Source: Peribacillus cavernae (GTDB lineage: Bacteria; Bacillota; Bacilli; Bacillales; DSM-1321). Taken from it: a stretch of DNA of 64,000 nucleotides. Both the position numbers and the translations under genes were made by a program. The notes below the pieces were generated by a model. That model saw only the letters and a list, made by a program, of their open reading frames with translations. It made no database searches and was not told where the DNA came from. The stretch covers positions 248,001 through 312,000 of the forward strand of contig NZ_RYZZ01000007.1 of the NCBI RefSeq assembly GCF_003989135.1, in the 5' to 3' direction. Of this stretch, positions 26,476 through 34,883 are shown piece by piece. The first letter of the stretch is position 1; each line of letters begins with the position of its first letter.

Positions 26476-26905
26476 CCAATTTCCATCGATTGAAACCAAT
26501 TCAAATAATTAGCAAGGTATTTAGTCGCAACCACCATTGAATCGTTGCATCCAACCTTTCAAACGACTGTGATAATTATTAACATTTTGAATGTGATACA
26601 GCCCTTTGGCACGTTCTACACCATCTGATTTAAAACGATAATGTACCAATCCTTTGCTTTTGGCATAGGTCGAAAAAGACCTCCAAGCATCGGTATAAAG
26701 TGTATTGTCCGATGCTAATTTAGACACAATAGCATTATCTAATTGGGTTTTCACAATTCGACCTCTACCAAGAACTCCTGAATAAGTAGATTTTTGACGG
26801 TCTCTTGCAATTAACTTGTTCGTGACTAATGCCACGAAATTTTGAAGAACCACCACTATTACTCTTAACGTCATTTCAAACCCTTCAAAAAAGCGTTCTT
26901 TTTAT
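26476..26905 (-). mobile_element. IS1595-family (ISXO2-like) transposase remnant
   Basis: Minus-strand C-terminal half of an ISXO2-like DDE transposase: TLYTDAWRSFSTYAKSKGL, HYRFKSDGVERAKGLYHIQN and NNYHSRLKGWMQRFNG. One base change of frame near 26525 separates this from the natural ending ATKYLANYLNWF. Another shift near 26830 separates it from the upstream SGGSSKFRGISHEQ block. The element is dead and abuts the truncated PRD regulator. Confidence 0.8.
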
Positions 26906-27324
26906 ATATTGTAGAACGTTTGTTTGATTTAATTGAATATCGACAGAATTCATGAACAAAGCCTTTTTATAAAAAAACCCCATGGCTAGCTTATTTACAA
27001 CAAGTACCAGTAGAAAGTGCAAAAAAATGAGGAATTTGTAGTTTATTGTAACGCTTGAAACATAAATGTAATATCCCTATAACAATTTTGACAAACTTTG
27101 ATGTTATACTGCTTTTAGTCAAAAAGTAGATTTTATTTGTAAATTTGTTTAGTTGTTATTAAATTTATCGAGCCAGAATCTTCATCATACATAAATCTAT
27201 TACACTGAAAAGTTATATAAAAAACTAAATATCATTGTCGAATTGCTGTATTTGGACGTGGATTTATCATCTGGAAATTGATAGATACAGAGTTTGGCTA
27301 GGGGAGAAAGCAGGGGAATTGAGA
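26906..27324 (+). other. AT-rich region upstream of the cwlO-like gene
   Basis: About 420 bases without a gene. TTGACA at 27088 and TATACT at 27105 occur but are only 11 bases apart, so no single good sigma-A promoter is evident. TGTAAC and TGTAAT words occur at 27046 and 27067 but not in the WalR-box spacing. Confidence 0.4.
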
Positions 27325-28809
27325 GTGTTGAAAAAGAAGCTAATCGCGCTAAATACCACTTTTATGCTGGGTGTTGGAAGTATTTTTGCGATACCTGCAG
27401 TCAAAGCAGAATCTATCAGCAATTTACAAAACCAAAAAGAAAACATTGATGGACAGCGTTCGGGAATTCAGAAAAACATTCAAGTTGCCGACAAGGAAAT
27501 GGTTTACCTTCAAGAGAAGCAGGCTCAGCTGAATGCCCAAATTAACCGGATAGGACAGGCTATCAAGGATAATCATTCCAAAATTGATGAAACAGAAGTG
27601 AAGATCGACGATACACAGTCAGATGTAGAAGGCTTAAAAAAGGAAGTAAGTATCTTAGAAGACAGGATTGCGAAGCGCAATGAAGTTTTGAAAGAGCGTG
27701 CCCTTTCTTTCCAGGAAAGCGGTGGAGATGTAAGCTATCTTGAAGTGCTGCTTGGTTCTTCAGATTTCCGGGATTTTGTTGACCGTGTTGGTGCTGTTGC
27801 TACTATTGTCGAAGCAGACCGCGGAATCCTTGAGCAGCATGAAGCCGATAAAAAAGAGTTGGGAACAAAAAAAGCAGCTGTTGAAAAGAAGCTGAGGGAT
27901 CTAACAGATTATAAAGTAGAACTTGAAGGCATGATGGCTCAAATCAATGAGCAAAAAAATCAGGCCGATGGGCTAAAAAAAGAACTTGTAAATAAGGAAA
28001 AACTGGCTGCTGCCTTAAAGGCTGATCTTCAAGAAAAGGACGCAGGCCTTGCTTCTGAGGAAAAAGCCCTTCAACAGGATATGCTTGCAGAGGAACAGCG
28101 CCTTGCTGACATTAAGACAGCAGAGGAACGGGCAGCTAAAATCAAAGCCGCTGCTTCAAATGAAAGCAGCCAAGCTGTCAAATCAGAAGAAATACCTACA
28201 ATGGTTGCCAGCAATACTTCAACCAATAGTTTAGATAAAAGTTCAAATGCTGGTTCAAATGAAAACTCAAAGAAAGACTCGAATGCTAGTTCAAAGAAAA
28301 GCTCGAATGCTGGTTCAAATGAAAACTCAAAGAAAGACTCGAATGCTAGTTCAAAGAAAAGCTCAAATACTACTCCAAAGAAAACGGTAAAGAATACACC
28401 TGCAGCAGTTTCCCACAAGGGAACTGGTAATAAATCAGTTGCCATTTCTGCTGGCAATAAGTATATCGGAAATTCCGTTTACGTTTTTGGCGGCGGAAGG
28501 ACAGCATCTGATATCGCAAATGGCAGGTTTGACTGTTCCGGATTCGTTGCCTGGGCGTATTCTCAGGCTGGCATCAGCCTTCCAGCACATACAGATGCAC
28601 TTAAGAATGCAGGAAGCCAGATTTCCTACAGCCAAATCCAGCCTGGAGATCTCGTATTCTTTGATACGTATAAAAAAGATGGCCATGTGGGCATTTACGT
28701 TGGCGGAGGTAAATTTATCGGTTCCCAAAGCTCAACGGGCGTAGCGATTGTCAGTATGACAAACGGGTATTGGAAAGGGGTATTCAACGGACGCGTTGTC
28801 CGAATTTAA
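27325..28809 (+). CDS. cwlO: CwlO-like D,L-endopeptidase (NlpC/P60)
   Basis: Secreted peptidoglycan hydrolase that cuts the stem peptide between D-Glu and the diamino acid to allow cell elongation. A signal peptide (LKKKLIALNTTFMLGVG to AVKAES) is followed by long coiled coils (about residues 35-290) including the CwlO-like KERALSFQESGGDVSYLEVLLGS. Then comes a Ser/Asn/Lys-rich linker with 20-residue repeats and a C-terminal NlpC/P60 domain with Cys in FDCSGF and His in DGHVGIY. The start was set at GTG 27325 because it gives a proper signal peptide. CwlO in B. subtilis is activated by FtsEX and regulated by WalRK. Confidence 0.9.
   Translation: MLKKKLIALNTTFMLGVGSIFAIPAVKAESISNLQNQKENIDGQRSGIQKNIQVADKEMVYLQEKQAQLNAQINRIGQAIKDNHSKIDETEVKIDDTQSDVEGLKKEVSILEDRIAKRNEVLKERALSFQESGGDVSYLEVLLGSSDFRDFVDRVGAVATIVEADRGILEQHEADKKELGTKKAAVEKKLRDLTDYKVELEGMMAQINEQKNQADGLKKELVNKEKLAAALKADLQEKDAGLASEEKALQQDMLAEEQRLADIKTAEERAAKIKAAASNESSQAVKSEEIPTMVASNTSTNSLDKSSNAGSNENSKKDSNASSKKSSNAGSNENSKKDSNASSKKSSNTTPKKTVKNTPAAVSHKGTGNKSVAISAGNKYIGNSVYVFGGGRTASDIANGRFDCSGFVAWAYSQAGISLPAHTDALKNAGSQISYSQIQPGDLVFFDTYKKDGHVGIYVGGGKFIGSQSSTGVAIVSMTNGYWKGVFNGRVVRI
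28243..28372 (+). repeat. Tandem 60-bp repeat in the cwlO linker
   Basis: A 60-base unit encoding NAGSNENSKKDSNASSKKSS is present twice (28243-28302 and 28303-28362, nearly identical) with part of a third. It encodes the flexible linker between coiled coil and catalytic domain, and its copy number is likely to vary. Confidence 0.9.
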
Positions 28810-28822
28810 TAGAGTAAGATGA

Positions 28823-28853
28823 AGGCAGGGAGACTTCCCTGTCTTTCGCTTTT
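28823..28853 (+). terminator. Intrinsic terminator after cwlO
   Basis: GGCAGGGA and TCCCTGTC arms with a short loop, followed by TTTCGCTTTT. Confidence 0.7.
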
Positions 28854-28947
28854 GTGTTAAAATAATGTTAGGGGACTGACTTTCTGTTTAGTTTTTTTCC
28901 CAAAGAATCGTAGTAAAGAATGGCAGAACAAAATATAGTAAAAAAAC

Positions 28948-28972
28948 GAAACCTTTTACCAGTTAATTCGTA
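28948..28972 (+). promoter_or_regulatory. ECF-sigma (SigW-type) promoter
   Basis: GAAAC (28948-28952), 16 bases, CGTA (28969-28972) fits the TGAAAC-N16-CGTA pattern of SigW-like extracytoplasmic-function promoters, lacking only the first T. It would drive the membrane protein at 29070 and yxcD. Confidence 0.55.
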
Positions 28973-29069
28973 TACAGATAATGTGGGAGACCATACAAGC
29001 ATTTCCTGATGAAATCTGTTATGGTAGACATCTGGAAAAAACACTACAAAATTGGGGGAACCAACTATT

Positions 29070-29507
29070 ATGATGAAAAAATTATTTGCAGCAATCCTTT
29101 CCTTATCGATTGCCTTTACTCCAGTGGGAAGCTTTGTGTTCAACGCAGGACATGACAATGTCGCAAGCGCAAAATCCTATAAATCTGGAAAAGGAAGCTT
29201 TAATACGAACCCATCAAGCCCTAGCCAAAGCAATAAACAGCAAAATAATACCTTCTCAAATAAGTCTAACAGTAGTTTTACCAAGTCTGTCAACAAGAGA
29301 GGCGGATTAATGCGCGGTATTCTATTTGGCGGTATTGCCGGAATGCTGTTGGGCGGTCTGTTAGGCAACATGGGTGCTTTTGGTGCGGTTATAGGTTTTC
29401 TGATCAATTTACTTGCTGTCGTTGTGATTATTCAACTTATTCGCGGCATTTTCAAAATGCTGAAGAATAAGCGCAAAGAACAGGAAAATAATCAGTGGAG
29501 ACGTTAA
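29070..29507 (+). CDS. Small exported/membrane protein of unknown function
   Basis: About 145 residues. It has an N-terminal signal-like hydrophobic stretch (LFAAILSLSIAFTPVGSFVF), a Ser/Asn/Gln-rich linker, then a Gly-rich membrane segment (GILFGGIAGMLLGGLLGN) and a second hydrophobic helix followed by a basic tail. Start at ATG 29070 lies nine bases after GGGGGAA. It overlaps the yxcD-like gene by 13 bases. The Gly-rich helix resembles membrane-perturbing or preprotein-translocase-subunit-like proteins. Behind an ECF-type promoter, it may belong to an envelope stress response. Confidence 0.75.
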   Translation: MMKKLFAAILSLSIAFTPVGSFVFNAGHDNVASAKSYKSGKGSFNTNPSSPSQSNKQQNNTFSNKSNSSFTKSVNKRGGLMRGILFGGIAGMLLGGLLGNMGAFGAVIGFLINLLAVVVIIQLIRGIFKMLKNKRKEQENNQWRR

Positions 29508-29788
29508 CAATTCCTGAACAGGATATTATCAATGCAGTCTGCATATATATTGCAGAGAAAAAACAAGTCAAGCCCCAAGAAGTTGAAGTCGAATTGATGT
29601 ATGACGATGATTACGGCTTTTCGGCTGAGGTATATGTCGCCGATAGAAAACAGGTGTTGATCACACAGAATTTAATTGAAGCCCTTCGCGGATGGCTGGA
29701 TCAGCAACTCCACATGAATCCCTACTCCGGAATTCAGCTTGTCCTCGACGATGAACAAGGGATCATTGCCCAGATAAAGGGCAGCTAA
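29495..29788 (+). CDS. yxcD: YxcD-family protein (DUF2653)
   Basis: 97-residue cytoplasmic protein of the YxcD/DUF2653 family (INAVCIYIAEKKQVKPQEVEVEL, DYGFSAEVYV, LDEx-like VLDDEQGIIA). Function is unknown. GTG start lies inside the end of the preceding membrane protein gene, so the two are coupled and probably act together. Confidence 0.85.
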   Translation: METLTIPEQDIINAVCIYIAEKKQVKPQEVEVELMYDDDYGFSAEVYVADRKQVLITQNLIEALRGWLDQQLHMNPYSGIQLVLDDEQGIIAQIKGS

Positions 29789-29790
29789 AC

Positions 29791-29828
29791 AAAAAGGGGT
29801 AAATCTCAGATGAGATTTACCCCTTTTT
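29791..29828. terminator. Bidirectional terminator between yxcD and LLM oxidoreductase
   Basis: AAAAAGGGGTAAATCTCA and its complement TGAGATTTACCCCTTTTT form a perfect 18-bp stem with A and T runs at the ends, serving both convergent genes. Confidence 0.9.
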
Positions 29829-30824
29829 GTTTAGCTTAAAAGCATCAGCCAGCAGATGGTAGGATCGAAGTTTCGCCTCGAAATCATAAATGTTTGTAAT
29901 AATCATAAATTCATCTGTTCCATAAACTTCTTTTAGAAGCAGCAGCTCTTCCTTTACCTTTTCTGGAGTGCCGATAATCGCCCTGCGGCGGTTATTCCTG
30001 ATGATTCGTTTATCCTCATCGCTAAGGGGAACCTCTTTTGTCTCTGACACTGATGGAATTTGTGTATCTTTCCCCTTTCCAACATTTAACAACCAAATGT
30101 CCTGGCTTACCGCCAATTCCTCTGCTTCTTCCTGAGTCTCCGCACACACCACAAAAATACAAACATTCATTTTCGGCTGAGAAAGCGAAAGAGACGGCTG
30201 GAATTTTGTGAAATATTCTTCTGCAGCCCTTCGCCCCTCACCTGGTGAAATAAAATGCCCATACGTAAACGAAGTTCCATTTTCTGCAGCAACACGGGCA
30301 CCGCGATGAGAAATCCCAAGCAGCCACATCTCAGGCTGCGTATCAGACAGAGGAGCGGCCATCACCTCTTCAAAGGGGTGGCCTGCAGGCAGTGAATCAT
30401 GTAAGAATCCTTGTAAATCTTTTAGCTGGCGTGGAAATTCATTCATACTTTTTCTGATCGAATCCGTTAGAGCCAACCGTGTAGCAGTGGCTCCGCCGGG
30501 CGAACGGCCAATCCCAAGATCAATGCGACCCGGAAACAACGCTTCAAGCGTTTTGAAATTCTCCGCGACCTTATAAGGGCTGTATTGCGGTAGAAGCACT
30601 CCTCCAGATCCAACCCGAATTGTTTTTGTGTGTGATGCGATATGTGAAATTAGGATTTCCGGAGATGAACTAGCAAGTCCGTTTGTATTATGATGCTCGG
30701 CCACCCAGAAGCGGGTAAACCCAAGCTGTTCGGTTGTCATTGCCAATTGCAATGTCTGCTGCAAGGCGGCATGTGCATCCGAACCTTTTGAAATGGGAGA
30801 TTGATCGAGAACACTGAGTTGCAC
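29817..30824 (-). CDS. LLM-class flavin-dependent oxidoreductase
   Basis: 335-residue bacterial luciferase-like monooxygenase of the MsnO8-type branch. Typical blocks are MQLSVLDQSPISKG, RFWVAEHHNTNGLASSSPEI, IRVGSGGVLLPQYSPYKVAE and RIDLGIGRSPGGA; the C-terminal IGTPEKVKEEL is also typical. It binds FMNH2 supplied in trans. Substrate unknown. It stands alone, convergent to yxcD. Confidence 0.9.
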   Translation of the reverse strand: MQLSVLDQSPISKGSDAHAALQQTLQLAMTTEQLGFTRFWVAEHHNTNGLASSSPEILISHIASHTKTIRVGSGGVLLPQYSPYKVAENFKTLEALFPGRIDLGIGRSPGGATATRLALTDSIRKSMNEFPRQLKDLQGFLHDSLPAGHPFEEVMAAPLSDTQPEMWLLGISHRGARVAAENGTSFTYGHFISPGEGRRAAEEYFTKFQPSLSLSQPKMNVCIFVVCAETQEEAEELAVSQDIWLLNVGKGKDTQIPSVSETKEVPLSDEDKRIIRNNRRRAIIGTPEKVKEELLLLKEVYGTDEFMIITNIYDFEAKLRSYHLLADAFKLNKKG

Positions 30825-31039
30825 TATAAAAACTCCTTTGGAAGTAATATCTTTATAAATAGTTTACTCCTTTTCTGATGGTTTTGAAAAAAGTTGGCCC
30901 ATACTACGTTCGGATGAAGCTGAAACGGGATGAACTCTTGGATAAAAGAAGCATAAAATTTCCAATATGTAAATTTTAACTTTGAACTTTTTTCAAGTAT
31001 AAACGTAATAATGATACAGTTAAAAAAGGAGGGATAATT

Positions 31040-31360
31040 TTGAAAAAGATACTGGTTTGTTTGTTCACCATACTTGTTATTGGAGTCATTAATTATCTTT
31101 GCACATTATTCATGGAGGTAAAATTCGTCGATGCTTCGTTCTTCGTTGGGTTATGTTCGGTAATTTTTATTAATTTCTTCACATCACCAGGTGGATTTAC
31201 ATCCGATATCGCACGTCTACAGATTCAGGGGCAAACGGGTATTAAGGTGGATCAAGAAAAAAGCAGGTTTAATCCATCACTTCCTTTTTACACAGCAATC
31301 ATTTACACGATTCTTTCCACCATTGCGACTTTTATTTATTATAGGGCTTATTTTTTGTAG
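31040..31360 (+). CDS. Small membrane protein of unknown function
   Basis: 106 residues with an N-terminal hydrophobic helix, a second (VDASFFVGLCSVIFINFFT) and a third near the C-terminus (YTAIIYTILSTIATFIYYR). The loop contains the pattern SPGGFTSDIARLQIQGQTG. TTG start is seven bases after AAGGAGGG, a very strong site. I do not recognise a family with confidence; it resembles short DUF3899-like membrane proteins. Confidence 0.7.
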   Translation: MKKILVCLFTILVIGVINYLCTLFMEVKFVDASFFVGLCSVIFINFFTSPGGFTSDIARLQIQGQTGIKVDQEKSRFNPSLPFYTAIIYTILSTIATFIYYRAYFL

Positions 31361-31462
31361 CATACAGTTTCCTAAAAATATGATAGTTTCTATTTTGATA
31401 AGGCGATAAATTTTATATGTAAAGTATCATCCGAATTACCCATTTTTCGGAAAAAATATAGA

Positions 31463-31503
31463 TTGAAAATAATGGTATTATAATTTATAATTTTAAGAAA
31501 ATT
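31463..31503 (+). promoter_or_regulatory. dpp promoter with overlapping CodY box
   Basis: TTGAAA (31463-31468), 17 bases, TATAAT (31486-31491) is a near-perfect sigma-A promoter. AATTTTAAGAAAATT at 31489-31503 differs at one position from the CodY consensus AATTTTCWGAAAATT and overlaps the -10. A weaker CodY-like word lies near 31441. Repression by CodY in rich medium matches the known control of B. subtilis dpp. Confidence 0.85.
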
Positions 31504-31530
31504 AACTACTTTACAAAAAAGGGGTTCATC

Positions 31531-31884
31531 ATGAAATTATATATCTCAGTGGATATGGAGGGTATCACGGGACTGGTTGATCATACGCACGTCGATTCAG
31601 GGAAGCACAATTACGAACGTTCCCGAAGGATTATGACAGTTCAGGAAAAAACAGCGATCGCCTTAAAGAATATAGATAAAATGAAACCGCTTACCCCGCC
31701 TGACTCTCCTTTGCTAAGAATTGAATTTACGAACTATGGCGAGGCTGAGTGGGCCAATTTGATGCCGGGAACAGAATTGCTGCCTGACTCTACCATTGTT
31801 CAGTATCAGGCAAAGGATATTTTGGAAGCTTACCAGGCGATGCTTGTCATTACGGAGCTTGCCATGAGAACTACATTCTGTTAG
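31531..31884 (+). pseudogene. dppA: D-aminopeptidase DppA with large in-frame internal deletion
   Basis: DppA is normally a roughly 274-residue zinc D-aminopeptidase. Here residues 1-35 (KLYISVDMEGITGLVDHT, NYERSRRIMT) are joined in frame to the C-terminal 80 residues (EKTAIALKNIDKMKPLTPP, EAYQAMLVITELAMRT). About 155 residues including the His and Glu zinc ligands of the central part are lost. The reading frame, ribosome binding site (AAAGGGG) and operon position are intact, but the product cannot be an active peptidase. It keeps its place as leader gene of the operon. Confidence 0.9.
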
Positions 31885-31895
31885 GGAGTGCGGAA

Positions 31896-32828
31896 ATGAA
31901 TACATATATTATTAAGCGTCTCACCGCCATGGTTGTCACATTATGGCTCATCGTCACGCTTACCTTTTTTCTGATGCATTCGCTTCCAGGCTCACCTTTT
32001 AATCAAGAAAGAACGACTAGTGAAGCCGTGCAAAAAAATCTGGAGGCTTTTTACCATTTGGATGAACCGCTTCTAGTCCAATATGGAAGCTATTTAAAAT
32101 CACTGCTCACCCTGGACTTTGGACCCTCGATCAAAAATTCCTCTCAAGATGTCAACGATATGCTTGGAAGGGGTTTCCCGATTTCCTTTGAACTTGGGCT
32201 GTGGACATTGCTTGTTGCCATTACTTCCGGAATTATTCTGGGGGTGGTAGCATCACTCCGTCATAATGGGATTATTGATTATCTTGCAATGACAATTGCC
32301 GTTGTTGGGATATCGGTTCCAAACTTCGTAATGGCAACATTGCTGATTCAGCAATTAGCAGTAAAGTGGCCGATTTTTCCGGTCGCAACCTGGTCAAGCT
32401 CCATGCACATGGTCTTGCCGATATTAGCTCTTGCAACAGGACCGATGGCGATTATCGCACGCCTCACCCGGACAAGCATGCTGGAAGTTTTGACACAGGA
32501 TTACATCCGGACAGCAAAGGCAAAAGGTCTATCACCATTTAAGATTGTTGTGAAGCACGCGCTGCGGAACGCCCTTTTGCCAGTGGTGACCGTGCTGGGG
32601 ACATTGGCTGCGAGCATCTTGACAGGGACATTTGTGATTGAAAAGATATTTGCGATTCCCGGGATGGGAAAATACTTCGTCGACAGCATCTCCAACCGTG
32701 ATTATCCGGTTATCATGGGTACGACTGTATTCTACAGTACGATATTGATTGTGATGCTTTTTCTGGTCGATCTTATGTACGGGATATTAGATCCGCGGAT
32801 CAAGCTTCATAAGAAGGAGGGGAAATAG
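31896..32828 (+). CDS. dppB: Dipeptide ABC transporter permease DppB
   Basis: 310-residue membrane subunit with an N-terminal helix (IIKRLTAMVVTLWLIVTLTFFL), the LPGSPF loop and five further hydrophobic segments. The permease EAA loop is in YIRTAKAKGLSPFKIVVKHALRNALLP. It forms the translocation pore with DppC. Its TAG stop shares a base with the GTG start of dppC. In B. subtilis this system imports dipeptides, including murein-derived ones. Confidence 0.93.
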   Translation: MNTYIIKRLTAMVVTLWLIVTLTFFLMHSLPGSPFNQERTTSEAVQKNLEAFYHLDEPLLVQYGSYLKSLLTLDFGPSIKNSSQDVNDMLGRGFPISFELGLWTLLVAITSGIILGVVASLRHNGIIDYLAMTIAVVGISVPNFVMATLLIQQLAVKWPIFPVATWSSSMHMVLPILALATGPMAIIARLTRTSMLEVLTQDYIRTAKAKGLSPFKIVVKHALRNALLPVVTVLGTLAASILTGTFVIEKIFAIPGMGKYFVDSISNRDYPVIMGTTVFYSTILIVMLFLVDLMYGILDPRIKLHKKEGK

Positions 32829-33778
32829 TGGAGCTTCGTAAACAGCATGAATCGAATATTTCACCGGAGGTCCCGGATGAATGGTTTGTACCTAAGCCTA
32901 AGGATCGTAATGAAGCCGAAGCTGTTGTAAGGCCGAGCCTATCATACTGGCAGGATTCATGGCGGCGGCTTCTAAAGAATAAACTGGCAATGGGAGGATT
33001 GGTTTTCCTGGTTTTGCTTGTGTTTATGGCTATTATCGGACCGCTTCTTTCGCCGCATACGCTCGATCAGGAGCTGACAAGGCAAAATCTGCCGCCTTCA
33101 AGCGAATACTGGTTCGGTACCGACGAACTGGGCCGAGATGTTTTTACGAGAACGTGGCACGGGGCCCGTGTTTCCTTGTTTGTCGGTGCGGCTGCAGCGC
33201 TGATTGATTTCATAATCGGGGTTATTTATGGTGGCATTGCCGGCTACAAAGGCGGCAGGACTGATAATCTTATGATGCGTATTGTTGAAATTCTTTACGG
33301 ACTGCCATACCTGCTTGTAGTCATCCTGTTAATGGTTGTGTTGGGCCCGGGATTATCAACAATCATCGTTGCACTGTCTGTTACAGGCTGGATCGGAATG
33401 GCGCGGATTGTCAGGGGACAAGTCCTGCAAATTAAAAACTATGAATTTGTACTTGCCTCAAAGACGTTCGGGACCAAAACGGGGCGTATTCTTAGGAAGA
33501 ACCTCTTGCCCAATACAATGGGTCCAATCATTGTCCAGCTAACGCTGACTGTTCCTACCGCCATTTTCGCTGAAGCATTTTTGAGTTTCCTGGGACTAGG
33601 AATTCAGCCACCTCATACAAGCTGGGGAATGATGGCCAATGATGGCCTGTCTACCATTCTATCAGGTTATTGGTGGCGTCTATTTTTCCCTGCGTTCTTT
33701 ATTTCGGCAACGATGTTTGCCTTTAACGTTTTGGGAGATGGATTGCAGGATGCCCTTGATCCGAAGCTAAGGAGGTAA
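32828..33778 (+). CDS. dppC: Dipeptide ABC transporter permease DppC
   Basis: 316-residue partner permease with a cytoplasmic N-terminal arm of about 50 residues, the SxxHPLGTD-like block SSEYWFGTDELGRDVFTR, and the EAA loop around EFVLASKTFGTKTGRILRKN. About six membrane helices. GTG start overlaps the dppB stop by one base. Confidence 0.93.
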   Translation: MELRKQHESNISPEVPDEWFVPKPKDRNEAEAVVRPSLSYWQDSWRRLLKNKLAMGGLVFLVLLVFMAIIGPLLSPHTLDQELTRQNLPPSSEYWFGTDELGRDVFTRTWHGARVSLFVGAAAALIDFIIGVIYGGIAGYKGGRTDNLMMRIVEILYGLPYLLVVILLMVVLGPGLSTIIVALSVTGWIGMARIVRGQVLQIKNYEFVLASKTFGTKTGRILRKNLLPNTMGPIIVQLTLTVPTAIFAEAFLSFLGLGIQPPHTSWGMMANDGLSTILSGYWWRLFFPAFFISATMFAFNVLGDGLQDALDPKLRR

Positions 33779-33787
33779 AAAAACATC

Positions 33788-34783
33788 ATGAAAAAAGTAC
33801 TTGAAGTGAAAGACCTTTATGTTTCATTCACTACATACGGGGGAGAAGTAAAGGCTGTCCGCGGAGTTAGTTTTGCATTAAATAAAGGTGAAACGCTTGC
33901 GATCGTAGGCGAATCAGGCTGTGGCAAAAGCGTTACTTCTCAAAGCATTATGGGGCTAATACCAACCCCGCCCGGAAAGATTACCGGAGGAGAGATTCTG
34001 TTTAAGGGCAGGGATTTAACAAAATTAAAAGAACCAGAGCTTAGGAAAATACGCGGTGCGGACATATCGATGATCTTTCAGGATCCAATGACTGCATTGA
34101 ACCCTACTATGACGGTTGATGAACAGATTATCGAGGGAATTATCCAGCATGAAAAGCTATCGCGCCTGGAAGCGAAGCAAAAAACGATTGATATCTTGCA
34201 TTTAGTAGGCATTCCGGGCCCGGAATCACGTCTTAAGCAGTACCCGCATCAATTCAGCGGTGGAATGCGCCAAAGAATTGTGATTGCAATGGCACTCGTC
34301 TGTGAACCCGAGGTGTTAATTGCTGACGAGCCGACCACAGCCCTTGATGTAACCATTCAGGCACAAATCCTCGAGCTGTTCAAAGCGATCCAGGAAAAAA
34401 CCGGGGTATCGATTATTTTGATTACGCACGATTTAGGCGTTGTCGCCCAGGTAGCTGACCGTATCGCAGTTATGTACGCTGGTAAAATTGTCGAAGCCGG
34501 AAATAGAAGGGATATATTCTATAAGCCACAGCATCCCTATACAAAAGGGCTTCTAAATTCCGTCCCCCGTCTCGATAGAGAGGAAGCGGAGCTGATATCG
34601 ATTGCCGGTTCGCCTCCTGATTTGTTCTCGCCGCCGATAGGCTGCCCGTTTGCGGCGCGATGTGATTATGCAATGGAGGTATGTGACCGTGTTTATCCGT
34701 TTAAGACAATCATGAACCGTGAGCATCATGTAGATTGCTGGCTGCAGGATGAAAGGGCAAAAAGGCTTCTTGCTGTGAAATAG
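33788..34783 (+). CDS. dppD: Dipeptide ABC transporter ATPase DppD
   Basis: 331-residue ATPase. Walker A GESGCGKS (about residue 40), signature FSGGMRQR, Walker B VLIADEPTTALD and the switch His in THDLG are all present. The C-terminal oligopeptide-transporter domain carries the four-cysteine motif (GCPFAARC, EVCDR, VDCW) that binds an iron-sulfur cluster in this family. Works with YkfD as the second ATPase. Confidence 0.94.
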   Translation: MKKVLEVKDLYVSFTTYGGEVKAVRGVSFALNKGETLAIVGESGCGKSVTSQSIMGLIPTPPGKITGGEILFKGRDLTKLKEPELRKIRGADISMIFQDPMTALNPTMTVDEQIIEGIIQHEKLSRLEAKQKTIDILHLVGIPGPESRLKQYPHQFSGGMRQRIVIAMALVCEPEVLIADEPTTALDVTIQAQILELFKAIQEKTGVSIILITHDLGVVAQVADRIAVMYAGKIVEAGNRRDIFYKPQHPYTKGLLNSVPRLDREEAELISIAGSPPDLFSPPIGCPFAARCDYAMEVCDRVYPFKTIMNREHHVDCWLQDERAKRLLAVK

Positions 34784-34883
34784 TGATAGCTTCATAGAAA
34801 AAGGGGCTATCGTTAAGGAATCAAGGTGCCTATTGGCACTTGGAGCCGATTGATAGGTTAATTATAAAAAGAGGGGGAAGAAG

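Noticed and set aside
27046-27110. Sigma-A promoter or WalR box for the cwlO-like gene
   Set aside because: TTGACA and TATACT are only 11 bases apart, and the TGTAA words are not in WalR-box spacing.
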